Origin: a bacterium
Lineage (GTDB): Bacteria; Actinomycetota; Humimicrobiia; Humimicrobiales; Humimicrobiaceae
Length of the DNA: 14,647 bases
Assembly (NCBI GenBank): GCA_030611285.1
Contig: JAUWQC010000007.1
Span: 1-14,647, forward strand
Reading direction: 5' to 3'
The position numbers and the translations under genes were made by a program. The notes under the pieces are model-generated. The model did not search any database, was not told the origin of the DNA, and saw only the letters and a program-made list of their open reading frames with translations. Shown here in pieces: positions 1 to 9,073 of the stretch (positions are counted from its first letter, which is position 1; every line of letters starts with the position of its first letter).

Positions 1-1097
1 TGCTCGAGAAAATCCCTTAAAATCCCACTCCTGTTTGGATTTCTCAACTTTCCTAGAGTCTTGTATTCTATCTGCCTGATTCTTTCCCGTGTAACTCCAA
101 ATTCCCTGCCCACTTCTTCCAGTGTTCTGGGGTGCCCATCCTGCAGTCCGAATCTCAGCTGGATAACTTTTCTTTCCCTATCATTTAATGTATTTAAAAC
201 CTCTTGAAGCTGTTCCTGGAGCATGGTGAAAGAGGCTGCATCAGAAGGCGCTTCAATTTCCGAATCCTCTATGAAATCCCCCAGATGGCTGTCCTCTTCT
301 TCTCCTATAGGAGTCTCAAGAGATACCGGTTCCTGGGATATTTTCATGACCTCTCTTACCTTCTCCGGAGAAAATTTCATTTTCTTTGCAACTTCTTCCG
401 GGGTAGGCTCTCTTCCAAATTTTTGCAGAAGCTGTCTCTGTGTTCTTATTAATTTGTTTATTGTTTCTACCATATGCACAGGGATTCTTATAGTCCTTGC
501 CTGATCAGCTATAGCTCGGGTTATGGCCTGCCTTATCCACCAGGTGGCATATGTAGAGAATTTATAACCCTTTTTATAATCAAATTTCTCTACCGCTCTT
601 ATAAGTCCCAGATTGCCTTCCTGTATCAAATCCAAAAAGAGCATTCCTCTGCCCACATATTTTTTGGCAATGCTTACCACAAGCCTTAAATTGGCTTCGA
701 CCAGCATTCTTTTAGCTTTCATATCGCCTGCTTCAATCTTCTTGGCAAGATGAACTTCTTCAAAAGCAGTCAGAAGTCTTACCTTTCCAATTTCTTTAAG
801 GTACATCCTGACCGGGTCATTTGTAGGAGATTTTATGGTTAAATCCAGTTTTTTAGTAAAAATTTCCCCTTCATCTTTTTTACCAGGGCTCCTGTTGTCA
901 ATGTTATTATCTTCTTCACTTACAATCTCTATTCCCAGATTCTGAACGACATCATAAATATTTTCAATTTGCTCTTTGGAAAGTTCTATATCTGAAAGAG
1001 TTTCAGCAATCTCTTCATTAGTCAGAAGTCCATCAGCTTTACCTTTGCTGATCAGCATTTTCACTTCTTCTAACTTAAACTCTGACCCTCTCTTCAT
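1..1097 (-). CDS. rpoD: Primary (housekeeping) sigma factor RpoD/SigA, 3' end cut by window
   Basis: The frame opens at ATG 1097 and runs off the left edge after 365 codons, with no stop yet. The last visible residues, LRDFLE, match the usual end of group 1 sigma factors, so only a few codons are missing. Visible regions: a short region 1.1-like N-terminus (about residues 5-60), region 1.2 ([17 protein letters not shown], 94-110), regions 2.1-2.4 with [30 protein letters not shown] and [20 protein letters not shown] (about 136-202), region 3 (about 205-275) and region 4 with the [13 protein letters not shown] (335-344). It directs RNA polymerase to -35/-10 promoters. The intact RQAITR segment fits TATAAT-type -10 recognition. 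The start is supported by AGAGGTGA 7 bases upstream, placed in the 19-bp gap after dnaG, so the two genes are probably cotranscribed. Residues just after the recognition helix are unusual (see findings). The length is close to Bacillus SigA. Confidence 0.97.
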   Translation of the reverse strand, partial: MKRGSEFKLEEVKMLISKGKADGLLTNEEIAETLSDIELSKEQIENIYDVVQNLGIEIVSEEDNNIDNRSPGKKDEGEIFTKKLDLTIKSPTNDPVRMYLKEIGKVRLLTAFEEVHLAKKIEAGDMKAKRMLVEANLRLVVSIAKKYVGRGMLFLDLIQEGNLGLIRAVEKFDYKKGYKFSTYATWWIRQAITRAIADQARTIRIPVHMVETINKLIRTQRQLLQKFGREPTPEEVAKKMKFSPEKVREVMKISQEPVSLETPIGEEEDSHLGDFIEDSEIEAPSDAASFTMLQEQLQEVLNTLNDRERKVIQLRFGLQDGHPRTLEEVGREFGVTRERIRQIEYKTLGKLRNPNRSGILRDFLE

Positions 1098-1104
1098 GTT
1101 AAAT

Positions 1105-1112
1105 TCACCTCT
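1105..1112 (-). promoter_or_regulatory. Ribosome binding site of rpoD
   Basis: AGAGGTGA on the minus strand lies 7 bases before the rpoD ATG. It is one of the best Shine-Dalgarno matches in the window. It fixes the rpoD start and gives the sigma factor its own strong translation signal within the dnaG-rpoD transcript. Confidence 0.75.
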
Positions 1113-1116
1113 AAAC

Positions 1117-3030
1117 TTAAAGTATTCTCAAATTCATTTTCTCTTTTTCCAGTTCTATTAATCTCCGGTACAGTTCATCATACTTACTGGCTGCTTCTTT
1201 GTTTTTTATATCACTGCCCGCATTTTTATTTTTCTCATATTCTATCATCTTTTTCCTTATTTTCTCAATTTCTTCAGAAATACGGATTCCTTTTAAATTA
1301 TTGATGATTTCGTTACTTACCAAACTAATATTCTGGTTCTTAAAATGAGACTCGCTAAATAAAATATAATTATATAATTTTTTCACATCTTCATTTTCTA
1401 TTGCCCCTGACGTAATTTTTAATGGAAAGTTTACCTTCTTATTATCCTCTCTTACTCTTGAAATCTCATTTCTTATAATCAGATAAAGTTGCCTGGTATC
1501 CTCAAACCTAAAATAATCAGGACCGAGACTTAAAAGTTCGTCAATTCTATCTCCCAGCCCATTTATTACCAGTTTTAACGCCTCTACTTCTATTCTTTTT
1601 AAGGGAATGATATTTTCATTTACAGACTCTTTTTTTTCGATATCGTAATCCTTATCCCAGCGTACAGCCCTCTTTTTATGATCATACTCTTTCTTTAACA
1701 TCTCTTCCAGAAGCAGGCTTTCCTTAAGATTCAACTTTTCAGCCACATTCTTTATACACTCCCCTTGAATAATGCTTGAAGAAAGAGTGGAAATAAACCT
1801 TATGAGATGATCACTTGCTTTCAGCTTTCCGGCCAGACTGCCTATATTATATTTTTTTATAATTGCATCAATGGTAAAATCAATAATGTTTACAGCATTT
1901 TTAATTTTCGTAGCAAAGATTTCTTTGCCCTTTTTAAATATAAAATCAGCAGGATCATATCCCTCTTCAAGTATCGCTACCCTGATATCTAAATTATTTT
2001 CATAATACAGATCAAGTTGCTCATTATACTCTCTTAATCTTTCAACTCCCTTAAGGGAAGCGTTCATACCAGCTGTATCACTGTCAAAAACCAGCACAAT
2101 ATTTTTTGTAAACCGCCCTAAGAGCTTTACCTGGTCTGAAGTAAGAGCAGTACCCAGACTGGCAACCACATTTTTTATCCCGGACTGATACAGGGCCATT
2201 ACATCAGTATACCCTTCAACTATAAGCACTTCATCTTCTTTTACAATATGATTTTTGGCCTGAAAAATTCTATATATATTTTTACTTTTAGAATAAAGCC
2301 TGGTCTCTGGAGTGTTTATATACTTTGCTTCCTGGCCGCCGGTTTTACTCATAGTTGAGATAACTCTTCCTCCAAAACCTATTGTTTTCCCCACTATATC
2401 CTCAATAGGAAACATTATCCTGCCTCTGAACCGGTCATATATCTCACCTGAACCCCTATTGCTTTTAATAGCCAATCCACACCCTATCATTTCTTCAGGC
2501 TTGTACCCTCTTTTTTTAGCAAAATTTGCAAAACTATTCCAGCTGTCCAGGCTGAACCCAACTTCAAATTCCTTCAACGTCTTTTCGTCAAAACCTCTAT
2601 TCTTTAAATAATTTAAAGAAGGCAAACCCTTTTTGCTGTTAAAAAGTATGAAATTAAAATACTTTTTAGCGAGCTCATTTAATTCTACCAGCCTGCTTTT
2701 TAATTTTGATGACTCTTTAGAACCACTGTAATTATACTTTAAATTGTAGCCAATCTTTTTTGCCAGAAATTCAATCGCTTCTATAAACTCTATATTTTCA
2801 ATCTTCTCTACAAAGTTTATTAAATCGCCACCTTCTCCACACCCAAAGCAATGATAAAGCTGCTTTGAAGTATCAACAGTAAATGATGGAGTTTTTTCTT
2901 TATGGAAAGGACAGAGACCGGTATAATTCCTGCCAGTTTTTTTAAGTTTCACATAATTTGAGACAACACTGTAAATATCGGCTTTAGATTTTAATTCCTC
3001 TACTTCGCCCTCTTTTAAACTTCTGCTCAT
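1117..3030 (-). CDS. dnaG: DNA primase DnaG
   Basis: Synthesises RNA primers for replication, acting at the fork with the replicative helicase. With the ATG at 3030 the protein is 637 residues, within the family's range. The N-terminal zinc-binding domain shows CPFH and CFGC, with ligands Cys40, His43, Cys61 and Cys64. These are the positions known from E. coli and Geobacillus primase, which supports this start over the in-frame GTG at 3045. The catalytic core has GFGGRV followed by [17 protein letters not shown], then the Toprim motifs VEGYTD and VFDSDTAG. The C-terminal ~200 residues are the divergent helicase-interaction region. The loop between GRV and YINTPE looks longer than usual, carrying a Gly/Lys-rich insert. 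The Shine-Dalgarno is poor (AAAAGAG very close to the ATG). A candidate promoter ends about 24 bases upstream. It is followed by rpoD after 19 bp, the conserved dnaG-rpoD pair; rpsU is not present. Confidence 0.97.
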   Translation of the reverse strand: MSRSLKEGEVEELKSKADIYSVVSNYVKLKKTGRNYTGLCPFHKEKTPSFTVDTSKQLYHCFGCGEGGDLINFVEKIENIEFIEAIEFLAKKIGYNLKYNYSGSKESSKLKSRLVELNELAKKYFNFILFNSKKGLPSLNYLKNRGFDEKTLKEFEVGFSLDSWNSFANFAKKRGYKPEEMIGCGLAIKSNRGSGEIYDRFRGRIMFPIEDIVGKTIGFGGRVISTMSKTGGQEAKYINTPETRLYSKSKNIYRIFQAKNHIVKEDEVLIVEGYTDVMALYQSGIKNVVASLGTALTSDQVKLLGRFTKNIVLVFDSDTAGMNASLKGVERLREYNEQLDLYYENNLDIRVAILEEGYDPADFIFKKGKEIFATKIKNAVNIIDFTIDAIIKKYNIGSLAGKLKASDHLIRFISTLSSSIIQGECIKNVAEKLNLKESLLLEEMLKKEYDHKKRAVRWDKDYDIEKKESVNENIIPLKRIEVEALKLVINGLGDRIDELLSLGPDYFRFEDTRQLYLIIRNEISRVREDNKKVNFPLKITSGAIENEDVKKLYNYILFSESHFKNQNISLVSNEIINNLKGIRISEEIEKIRKKMIEYEKNKNAGSDIKNKEAASKYDELYRRLIELEKEKMNLRIL

Positions 3031-3060
3031 TTCTCTTTTAAACACAAAAATATAATAATT

Positions 3061-3089
3061 AATATATCTGGCAAAACTTCTTCTGGCAA
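3061..3089 (-). promoter_or_regulatory. Candidate sigma-A promoter for dnaG-rpoD
   Basis: On the minus strand, TTGCCA (3089-3084) and TATATT (3066-3061) each match the -35 and -10 consensus in five of six positions, with exactly 17 bases between. Transcription would start near 3054, which leaves about 24 bases before the ATG at 3030 but only 9 before the alternative GTG. This is a pattern match by eye in an AT-rich gap, so chance is possible, but both boxes and the spacing are good. Confidence 0.55.
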
Positions 3090-3095
3090 AACTTC
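3067..3095 (-). repeat. 15-bp period tandem duplication in the dnaG promoter
   Basis: The 14-mer TCTGGCAAAACTTC (plus strand) occurs at 3067-3080 and again at 3082-3095. On the minus strand each copy holds a TTGCCA hexamer. Only the upstream copy is correctly spaced (17 bp) from TATATT. The downstream copy falls inside the promoter spacer. Confidence 0.85.
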
Positions 3096-3197
3096 CGGGA
3101 AATAAAAAAACAAATTATTCTAACTGCATAAATGAAATAAACTTATATTTATTTTACCACTAACATATTATTTATTAGAGGGGTTCACCCTATATTT

Positions 3198-3209
3198 CTA
3201 AATATTTAG
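3198..3209. repeat. AT-rich palindrome downstream of ppdK
   Basis: CTAAATATTTAG is a perfect 12-bp palindrome. With one bulged base the arms extend to about ten base pairs (ATTTC(C)TAAAT). It lies 18 bp after the ppdK stop and is followed by a small GGG/CCC hairpin (3181-3190). No U-run follows, so I do not call an intrinsic terminator. It may be a 3'-end structure or chance in AT-rich DNA. Confidence 0.4.
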
Positions 3210-3227
3210 GAAATCTTAATATATTTT

Positions 3228-5852
3228 TTATTCTTCACTCTTTATTGCCGCATGTGCAGCAGCCAGCCTGGCAACCGGAACCCTATATGGTGAACAGCTT
3301 ACATAATCCATCCCTACCATATGACAGAATTCCACTGAACTCGGGTCACCTCCATGTTCACCACAGATACCAATCTTTAAATTTTTTCTTGCTTTCCTTC
3401 CCTTTTCCACACCCATTTTAATTAACTGACCCACACCGTTCCTGTCAATAGTAGCAAATGGATCTTTTTTCAAAATTCCTTTTTCTATATAGTCAGGAAG
3501 AAACTTGCCGAAATCATCTCTTGAAAATCCGAAAGCCATCTGGGTCAAGTCATTTGTTCCAAAGCTAAAAAATTCAGCTTCTGTTGCAATTTCATCAGCA
3601 GTAACACAGGCCCTTGGAATCTCAATCATTGTACCGACTTTATAGTCAAATTTCAGATTCTCTTTCTTCATTATTTCGTCAGCAATCTTAATAATCTGGT
3701 CTTTTAAAACCTTTACTTCCATTACATCTCCAACCACTGGAATCATTACTTCAGGTTTTACTTTATAGCCCTCTTTGGTAAGCTCAACAGTTGCTTCAAA
3801 TATGGCCCTGACCTGCATATCGAGAATCTCAGGATATGTAATAGAAAGCCTGCATCCTCTGTGTCCCAGCATTGGATTAATTTCATGTAGAGAATTAACA
3901 GTTGCTTTTAGTTCATCAAATTTTAAACCCAGCTCTCCGGCTATTTCTTTGATATCTCTATCTTCATTAGGCAAAAATTCATGCAGGGGCGGGTCTAAGA
4001 GCCTTATAGTCACAGGTAGATTATTCATTACCTTAAAGATTTCCATAAAATCTTTTTTCTGTATTGGCAGAAGCTTTGCCAGGGCTTTCTCTCTTTCTTC
4101 CTTGCTTTTGGCTACTATCATCTTTCTTACAGCTTTTATTCTATCTGCTTCAAAGAACATATGCTCTGTTCTGCAAAGACCAATGCCTTCTGCTCCAAAA
4201 TTCAAAGCGACTTTAGAATCATTAGGAGTATCGGCATTTGCTCTTACTCCAATTTTCTTGTAATCATTAACCCAGCTCATGAATTTTTTAAAATTTTTCC
4301 CTATTTCAGGATCTACTACCGAAATTTTACCTTTAAATACTTCTCCTGTTGAACCATCAAGTGTAACCCAGTCGCCTTTATTTACCCTGCTGCCATTTAC
4401 TTCAAAATATTGTTTATCCTCAAATACTTTAATGTCTTCCGCACCAGCAACACAGCACTTACCCATACCCCTTGCAACAACAGCGGCATGCGAAGTCATT
4501 CCTCCTCTTGCAGTTAAAATTCCCTGAGCTACTGCCATACCCTGAATATCTTCAGGAGATGTCTCTGTTCTCACCAGAACCACATTTTCACTCTTGGCTT
4601 CCTCGACAGCTGTGTCTGCATCAAAAACCACCTTGCCCAATGCCGCTCCGGGTGATGCCGGCAACCCTTTGGTAAGTAATTCCGCATTCTTTTTAGCTTT
4701 TTTATCCAGCTGTTTATGCAGCAATTGATCAAGCATTTGGGGCTCTACTCTGGTTACAGCAGTCTTTTTATCTATATATCCCTGATCCACCATATCAACT
4801 GCAACTTGAAGTGCTGCAGCTGCTGTTCTTTTACCGGTTCTGGTCTGAAGCATATACAATTTTCCTTTCTGAATGGTGAACTCAACGTCCTGCATATCCT
4901 TGTAATGTTCCTCTAATTTCTTTCGTATATCAATCAGCTGCTTGTAGATCTCAGGCATTTCTTCTTTCAACTTAGAAATATGCTGTGGGGTTCTTATTCC
5001 CGCAACCACATCTTCACCCTGAGCATTCATCAGATACTCGCCATAAAACTTATCCTCACCAGTTGCCGGATCTCTGGTGAACGCTACGCCGGTTCCTGAA
5101 TTTTGCCCCATGTTTCCAAACACCATAGCCTGCACGTTTACTGCGGTACCAATATTGTGAGGAATATCATGAAGATTCCTGTAAGATACAGCTCTTTTGT
5201 TATTCCAGGAATCAAATACTGCGTCAATAGCCATCTCTAGCTGTTCTCTGGGATCCTGAGGAAAGTCTTTTCCTTTAGCTTCTTTGATTATTTTTTTATA
5301 ATCCTCCACAAGTTCCTTCAGGTCTTCCGCAGTTAGCTCAGTATCAAATTTTATATTTTTCTTATCTTTTTTTGATTGAAGCGCCTCTTCAAACTTATCA
5401 TGTTCTACATCCATTACTACATTGCCAAACATCTGAACGAACCTTCTGTAAGAATCCCAGCAAAATCTTTCATTTTTTGTCTTTTCTATTAATGCTATTA
5501 TAGTTTTGTCATTTAAACCCAGGTTTAGTACAGTGTCCATCATACCGGGCATAGAAATAGCTGCTCCAGATCTAACAGAAACCAGAAGTGGATTTTTTTC
5601 ATCTCCCAAAACCATCCCCATTTTTTCTTCTAATTTTTTTAGATTTTCCTTAATTTGATCTTCCAGACCTTCAGGATACCTTTTACCCAGATCGTAAAAT
5701 AGGTTACAAACTTCTGTAGTTATGGTAAAACCATAAGGTACGGGTAAACCTATATTGGTCATTTCTGATAGATTCGCGCCCTTTCCTCCCAGAAGTTTTT
5801 TCATCTCTTTTTTACCTTCGCCGAAAAAATACACATATTTTTTTAAAGCCAT
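3228..5852 (-). CDS. ppdK: Pyruvate, phosphate dikinase
   Basis: Interconverts pyruvate + ATP + Pi and PEP + AMP + PPi in the cytoplasm. It can act in gluconeogenesis or in PPi-linked glycolysis. The 874 residues equal the usual length. The N-terminal nucleotide-binding domain starts with KKYVYFFGEG and LLGGKGANLSEM and includes VSVRSGAAISMPGMMDTVLN (91-110). The swivelling phosphohistidine domain has GGMTSHAAVVARGMGKCCV with catalytic His455. The C-terminal PEP/pyruvate TIM barrel has GLCRTEHMFF (558-567), RLLDPPLHEFLP, GHRGCRLS, FSFGTNDLTQM and Cys830 in GICGEHGGDPSS, the expected proton donor. His455 sits where the well-studied Clostridium symbiosum enzyme has it. Thr453, the residue equivalent to the regulatory threonine of plant PPDK, is present. 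The ATG is preceded by AAGGAA at 10 bases and AGGAGG at 16. It lies 122 bp after glyS and ~200 bp before dnaG; no PPDK regulatory protein gene is in the window. Confidence 0.98.
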   Translation of the reverse strand: MALKKYVYFFGEGKKEMKKLLGGKGANLSEMTNIGLPVPYGFTITTEVCNLFYDLGKRYPEGLEDQIKENLKKLEEKMGMVLGDEKNPLLVSVRSGAAISMPGMMDTVLNLGLNDKTIIALIEKTKNERFCWDSYRRFVQMFGNVVMDVEHDKFEEALQSKKDKKNIKFDTELTAEDLKELVEDYKKIIKEAKGKDFPQDPREQLEMAIDAVFDSWNNKRAVSYRNLHDIPHNIGTAVNVQAMVFGNMGQNSGTGVAFTRDPATGEDKFYGEYLMNAQGEDVVAGIRTPQHISKLKEEMPEIYKQLIDIRKKLEEHYKDMQDVEFTIQKGKLYMLQTRTGKRTAAAALQVAVDMVDQGYIDKKTAVTRVEPQMLDQLLHKQLDKKAKKNAELLTKGLPASPGAALGKVVFDADTAVEEAKSENVVLVRTETSPEDIQGMAVAQGILTARGGMTSHAAVVARGMGKCCVAGAEDIKVFEDKQYFEVNGSRVNKGDWVTLDGSTGEVFKGKISVVDPEIGKNFKKFMSWVNDYKKIGVRANADTPNDSKVALNFGAEGIGLCRTEHMFFEADRIKAVRKMIVAKSKEEREKALAKLLPIQKKDFMEIFKVMNNLPVTIRLLDPPLHEFLPNEDRDIKEIAGELGLKFDELKATVNSLHEINPMLGHRGCRLSITYPEILDMQVRAIFEATVELTKEGYKVKPEVMIPVVGDVMEVKVLKDQIIKIADEIMKKENLKFDYKVGTMIEIPRACVTADEIATEAEFFSFGTNDLTQMAFGFSRDDFGKFLPDYIEKGILKKDPFATIDRNGVGQLIKMGVEKGRKARKNLKIGICGEHGGDPSSVEFCHMVGMDYVSCSPYRVPVARLAAAHAAIKSEE

Positions 5853-5856
5853 TCCC

Positions 5857-5891
5857 TACTAATTCCTTCCTCCTATTAAATTACTAATTCC
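5857..5891 (-). repeat. Direct repeat around the ppdK ribosome binding site
   Basis: GGAATTAGTA (minus strand) occurs at 5891-5882 and again at 5866-5857, 25 bp apart. The copies flank the AGGAGG at 5874-5869. The second copy also overlaps the AAGGAA that is better spaced from the start codon. Whether this has a function is unknown. Confidence 0.5.
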
Positions 5892-5974
5892 ATTTTGGAT
5901 TTGTAAAAAATTAAATCGAATTATGATACCAAAAAAAATAAAAAAAAATAAGAGCAAAATATTTTAAAAAGATT

Positions 5975-8101
5975 TTATATGTTGCTGCCACTCTCTACAG
6001 CCAATCTTGAAAAATCTGCAAGCATTAAGTAAAGATCAACTGCTTTTTTAATCAAATTAACCCTATTGGATCTAACTTTTTTGTCTTTGTCCATAACCAG
6101 GACCTTATCAAAAAACAAATCCACAATTTCTCCAAATTCATAAAGTTCAGCAAGAACTGAAGCGTAATTTTTTTTACACATAAGATCCTTTATTGCTTTT
6201 TCCTTCTTATTAACAGATGAAAATAATCTTTTTTCATATTCTTCCTTGAAGAGTTCCTCATCAACTTCCTCAAATTCTTTTTTATCTATTATATTTTTAC
6301 ATCTAATCATAGGAAATGAAATCTTTTTTATATCTTCACTTCCGATAAATTCTTCCATAGTCTTGTATCTTAAATCAATATCTAAAATAGAGCAGCATCC
6401 CGATCCTAAAATTGATTCCAGAATATCCAATCTCTTCCCTTTTTTCTCCAGTAAGAACCTGTATCTTGCAATAATAAAATCTTTAATCTCGGCGCTAATC
6501 TTCAAATCATTTATACCCTTAAAATCAAAAGATTTTTGATAGAGGTTCTGATTGTAACTTATTAAATCGGTTAGATCAAAATCATATTTTCCTTTTAGTA
6601 TCGAAAGTACGATACCGGAAGCTTTTCTCCTTAATGCAAAAGGATCTTCAGAACCGGAAGGCATTTTTCCTGCCAGAAACATCCCGGTTATAGTATCAAT
6701 TTTATCAGCAATAGATAATATTAAGCCTACATCCGTAGACGGAAGGATATCAGCGGCAAATCTAGGAAAGTAGTGTTCAAAAATTGCTTTTGACACTTCA
6801 CTTTTTTCTCCTTTTTCCCTGGCATACTGACGGCCAACTACTCCCTGAAGCGCCGGAAATTCTACTACCATATTTGTAACCAGGTCACATTTACAAAGCA
6901 TACTTGCTGCAGCTAAATAGGAAGAGACATCATCCTTTTCATATAGCCCGCTGCACCCTGATAATCCGGCAATATAGGCGCTGACCTTTTTAAGCCTTAA
7001 AGCTTTATCATACATACTGCCAAGATTTGAAAAGAAAATCACTCCTTTTAATTTATTCGTCCAGTAGTTGAAATCATGCTTCCTGTCTTCTTCATAAAAG
7101 AATGCAGCATCACTAAGCCTGGCTTTTAAAACTTTTTCATTTCCTTTCTTTATTTCATCATTATCTCTTATTCCGTTCTGTACAATTAAAAATTTGGTGC
7201 TGACATTCCCGGATTTATCTAAAACTGCAAAATATTTCTGATGGTGCTGTATTGCTTCTACAAGTAATTCTTTTGGAATATAAAGAAACTCCCCGGGGAA
7301 ATTTCCTACAATAGTATTTGGTATCTCAACCAGATTTACCACATCATTAAGTAAGTTTTCATCCAAAACAACCCTGTAGTTACCTTTCCATTCTTTTTCT
7401 TCCAGCTTACCTATTTGATTTAATATTAATTCTTTTCTTTTTACATCATCGGCTATTACTTTTCCTTTATCCTGAAGCAGCTTAAAATAACTTCCGGCAT
7501 CCTTTATAGCAATGGGTTCAGGATGAAGTGTGCGGTGCCCAAAAGTAACGTTTCCTGAATTTAAATTTGCAATGCTAAATTTTATTATCTCATCATCATA
7601 TAAAGCAAGAATCCATCTTATGGGACGGGCAAATTTAATATCATAGTCTGCCCAGGTCATCTGTTTGCTGAAGGTTAAATTGAGTATAGTACCTTTTAGT
7701 ATATCCGGCAGGATATCTACAGCTTTTCCCCCCTTTTCTATAATCCTTTTTCCCAGATATAAACCCCTGCCTTCAATTTCAATTTCCTCAAGGTCGGAAA
7801 CTTTCATATTTAAGCTTTTGGCAAAACCTTCAGCAGCTCTGGTGGGATTGCCCTCTTTATCAAATGCAACCTTCAGGCGAGGACCGGTAACTGTTTTTAT
7901 TTTAGATTTTTGAAGTTCGCCCAGCCCCCTTACTACAGTGACCAGTCTTCTTGGTGAGCAGTAAGCCTGGATATCTTCAAATTCTAATCTATTTTCAGTT
8001 AGTTTATCTTCAAGGATTTTCTTAAGTCCACTTACCCCTTCTCTAATACATGAAGGGGGTAGTTCTTCGGTTCCAATCTCAAAAAGTAGATTTTTTTTCA
8101 T
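5975..8101 (-). CDS. glyS: Glycyl-tRNA synthetase beta subunit
   Basis: The beta chain of the heterotetrameric (alpha2beta2) glycyl-tRNA synthetase. It binds and positions tRNA-Gly while the alpha chain activates glycine. At 708 residues it is slightly longer than the usual ~690. Visible hallmarks are FEIGTEELPP (7-16), CSPRRL (48-53), AIQHHQKYF (283-291), the central HD-like region with CKCDLVTNMVVEFPALQG (403-420), DPFALRRKASGI (486-497) and a C-terminal DALR-type anticodon-binding domain. The start is fixed by conservation of the N-terminus and by AGAAGGAAG just upstream, which overlaps the glyQ stop region. The 9-bp gap to glyQ suggests translational coupling, as expected for two subunits made in equal amounts. 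After the stop the minus strand has long T-runs but no stable hairpin, so read-through into ppdK is possible. Confidence 0.98.
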   Translation of the reverse strand: MKKNLLFEIGTEELPPSCIREGVSGLKKILEDKLTENRLEFEDIQAYCSPRRLVTVVRGLGELQKSKIKTVTGPRLKVAFDKEGNPTRAAEGFAKSLNMKVSDLEEIEIEGRGLYLGKRIIEKGGKAVDILPDILKGTILNLTFSKQMTWADYDIKFARPIRWILALYDDEIIKFSIANLNSGNVTFGHRTLHPEPIAIKDAGSYFKLLQDKGKVIADDVKRKELILNQIGKLEEKEWKGNYRVVLDENLLNDVVNLVEIPNTIVGNFPGEFLYIPKELLVEAIQHHQKYFAVLDKSGNVSTKFLIVQNGIRDNDEIKKGNEKVLKARLSDAAFFYEEDRKHDFNYWTNKLKGVIFFSNLGSMYDKALRLKKVSAYIAGLSGCSGLYEKDDVSSYLAAASMLCKCDLVTNMVVEFPALQGVVGRQYAREKGEKSEVSKAIFEHYFPRFAADILPSTDVGLILSIADKIDTITGMFLAGKMPSGSEDPFALRRKASGIVLSILKGKYDFDLTDLISYNQNLYQKSFDFKGINDLKISAEIKDFIIARYRFLLEKKGKRLDILESILGSGCCSILDIDLRYKTMEEFIGSEDIKKISFPMIRCKNIIDKKEFEEVDEELFKEEYEKRLFSSVNKKEKAIKDLMCKKNYASVLAELYEFGEIVDLFFDKVLVMDKDKKVRSNRVNLIKKAVDLYLMLADFSRLAVESGSNI

Positions 8102-8110
8102 AACTTCCTT

Positions 8111-8983
8111 CTATTCCTTTTTAAGCAGCGGATATCCTAGTTCCTCTCTCTTTTTAAGATAGAGAGAGCATAATTTTTTAGCAAGATTCCGTACCCTGGC
8201 AATATAGGAAGTCCTCTCCGCTACGCTTATTGCTTCCCTTGCATCCAGCAAATTAAAAATATGCGAACATTTAAGCACATATTCACACCCAACAAAGATA
8301 AGCCCTCTGTCTATAACTCTTTCAAATTCATCTTCATATTTCTTAAACAAATCCAGAAGCATACTTACACTGGCTACTTCAAAATTATAAACCGACCACT
8401 GTTTCTCAGATTCAAGATGCAACTCACCGTAAGTTATATCATCAGACCATTTTAGATCCCAGAAATTATCCTTATCCTGCAGGTACATAGCAATTCGCTC
8501 CAGGCCGTAAGTGATCTCTGCCGAAACAGGCTTGAGCGCAAGGCCGCCCATCTGTTGGAAATAAGTAAACTGGGTTATTTCCATTCCATCAACCCATATC
8601 TCCCAGCCCAGACCTGCTGCGCCAATGGTTGGAGATTGCCAATCATCCTCGACAAATCTGATATCATGCAATTTTAAGTTTATACCCAGGCTTTTAAGAG
8701 AACCAAGATAAAGTTCTATTGCATCATCTGGAGATGGTTTTAAAAGTACCTGAAACTGATAAAAAAATTGTGTCCGGAAAGGATTTTCACCATATCTTCC
8801 ATCTGTAGGCCTCCTGCTGGGCTCGACATAAGCAACATTCCATGGTTCAGGGCCCAAACAACGCAAAAAAGTATCCGGGTTGAATGTTCCCGCACCCTTT
8901 TCCAGGTCCATCGGCTGCTTTATAATACAACCATTGTCTGACCAGTATTTTTGTAGGTTAAAAATAATATCCTGGAAATTCAT
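8111..8983 (-). CDS. glyQ: Glycyl-tRNA synthetase alpha subunit
   Basis: The catalytic class II subunit of bacterial-type glycyl-tRNA synthetase, which forms glycyl-adenylate and works with GlyS. The 290 residues match the family. The sequence is very conserved: [20 protein letters not shown] (34-53), [17 protein letters not shown] (54-70, motif 2 area), [32 protein letters not shown] (beginning at 110), [12 protein letters not shown] and the motif 3 segment YGLERIAMY (159-167). The ATG at 8983 is preceded by AAGGA at a normal distance. A 235-bp non-coding gap separates it from recO and contains candidate promoters and a palindrome. No T-box riboswitch, which commonly controls glyQS in Bacillota, can be recognised there. 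Confidence 0.99.
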   Translation of the reverse strand: MNFQDIIFNLQKYWSDNGCIIKQPMDLEKGAGTFNPDTFLRCLGPEPWNVAYVEPSRRPTDGRYGENPFRTQFFYQFQVLLKPSPDDAIELYLGSLKSLGINLKLHDIRFVEDDWQSPTIGAAGLGWEIWVDGMEITQFTYFQQMGGLALKPVSAEITYGLERIAMYLQDKDNFWDLKWSDDITYGELHLESEKQWSVYNFEVASVSMLLDLFKKYEDEFERVIDRGLIFVGCEYVLKCSHIFNLLDAREAISVAERTSYIARVRNLAKKLCSLYLKKREELGYPLLKKE

Positions 8984-8991
8984 AGTTCCTT

Positions 8992-9020
8992 ATTTTAATA
9001 ACATTAATTTTAATAGTCAA
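8992..9020 (-). promoter_or_regulatory. Second promoter-like match just upstream of glyQ
   Basis: TTGACT (9020-9015), 17 bases, then TAAAAT (8997-8992): each box matches the consensus in five of six positions. The predicted start would fall only about two bases before the glyQ ATG. That transcript would be nearly leaderless and would lack the AAGGA ribosome site. It may therefore be a chance match in AT-rich DNA, or a genuine weak alternative start. Confidence 0.25.
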
Positions 9021-9073
9021 TTAAATGTAGCAAAACATTGGAACAAAATAGCAATCTTACACTCTTACCAGGC

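Noticed and set aside
3031..3045. GTG at 3045 as the dnaG start
   Set aside because: It has no Shine-Dalgarno, would lie only about 9 bases from the predicted transcript start, and would shift the zinc ligands five residues from their usual positions.
3181..3227. Intrinsic terminator after ppdK
   Set aside because: There are two small dyads (AT-rich palindrome and a GGG-TTCA-CCC hairpin), but neither is followed by a U-run on the minus strand.
3775..4263. 162-codon plus-strand open frame
   Set aside because: It lies entirely antisense to ppdK, has no family resemblance or ribosome site, and is explained as a shadow of a highly conserved gene.
5900..5974. Intrinsic terminator after glyS
   Set aside because: The minus strand has long T-runs but the only preceding inverted repeat is a short AAAATATTTT, far too weak for a terminator stem.
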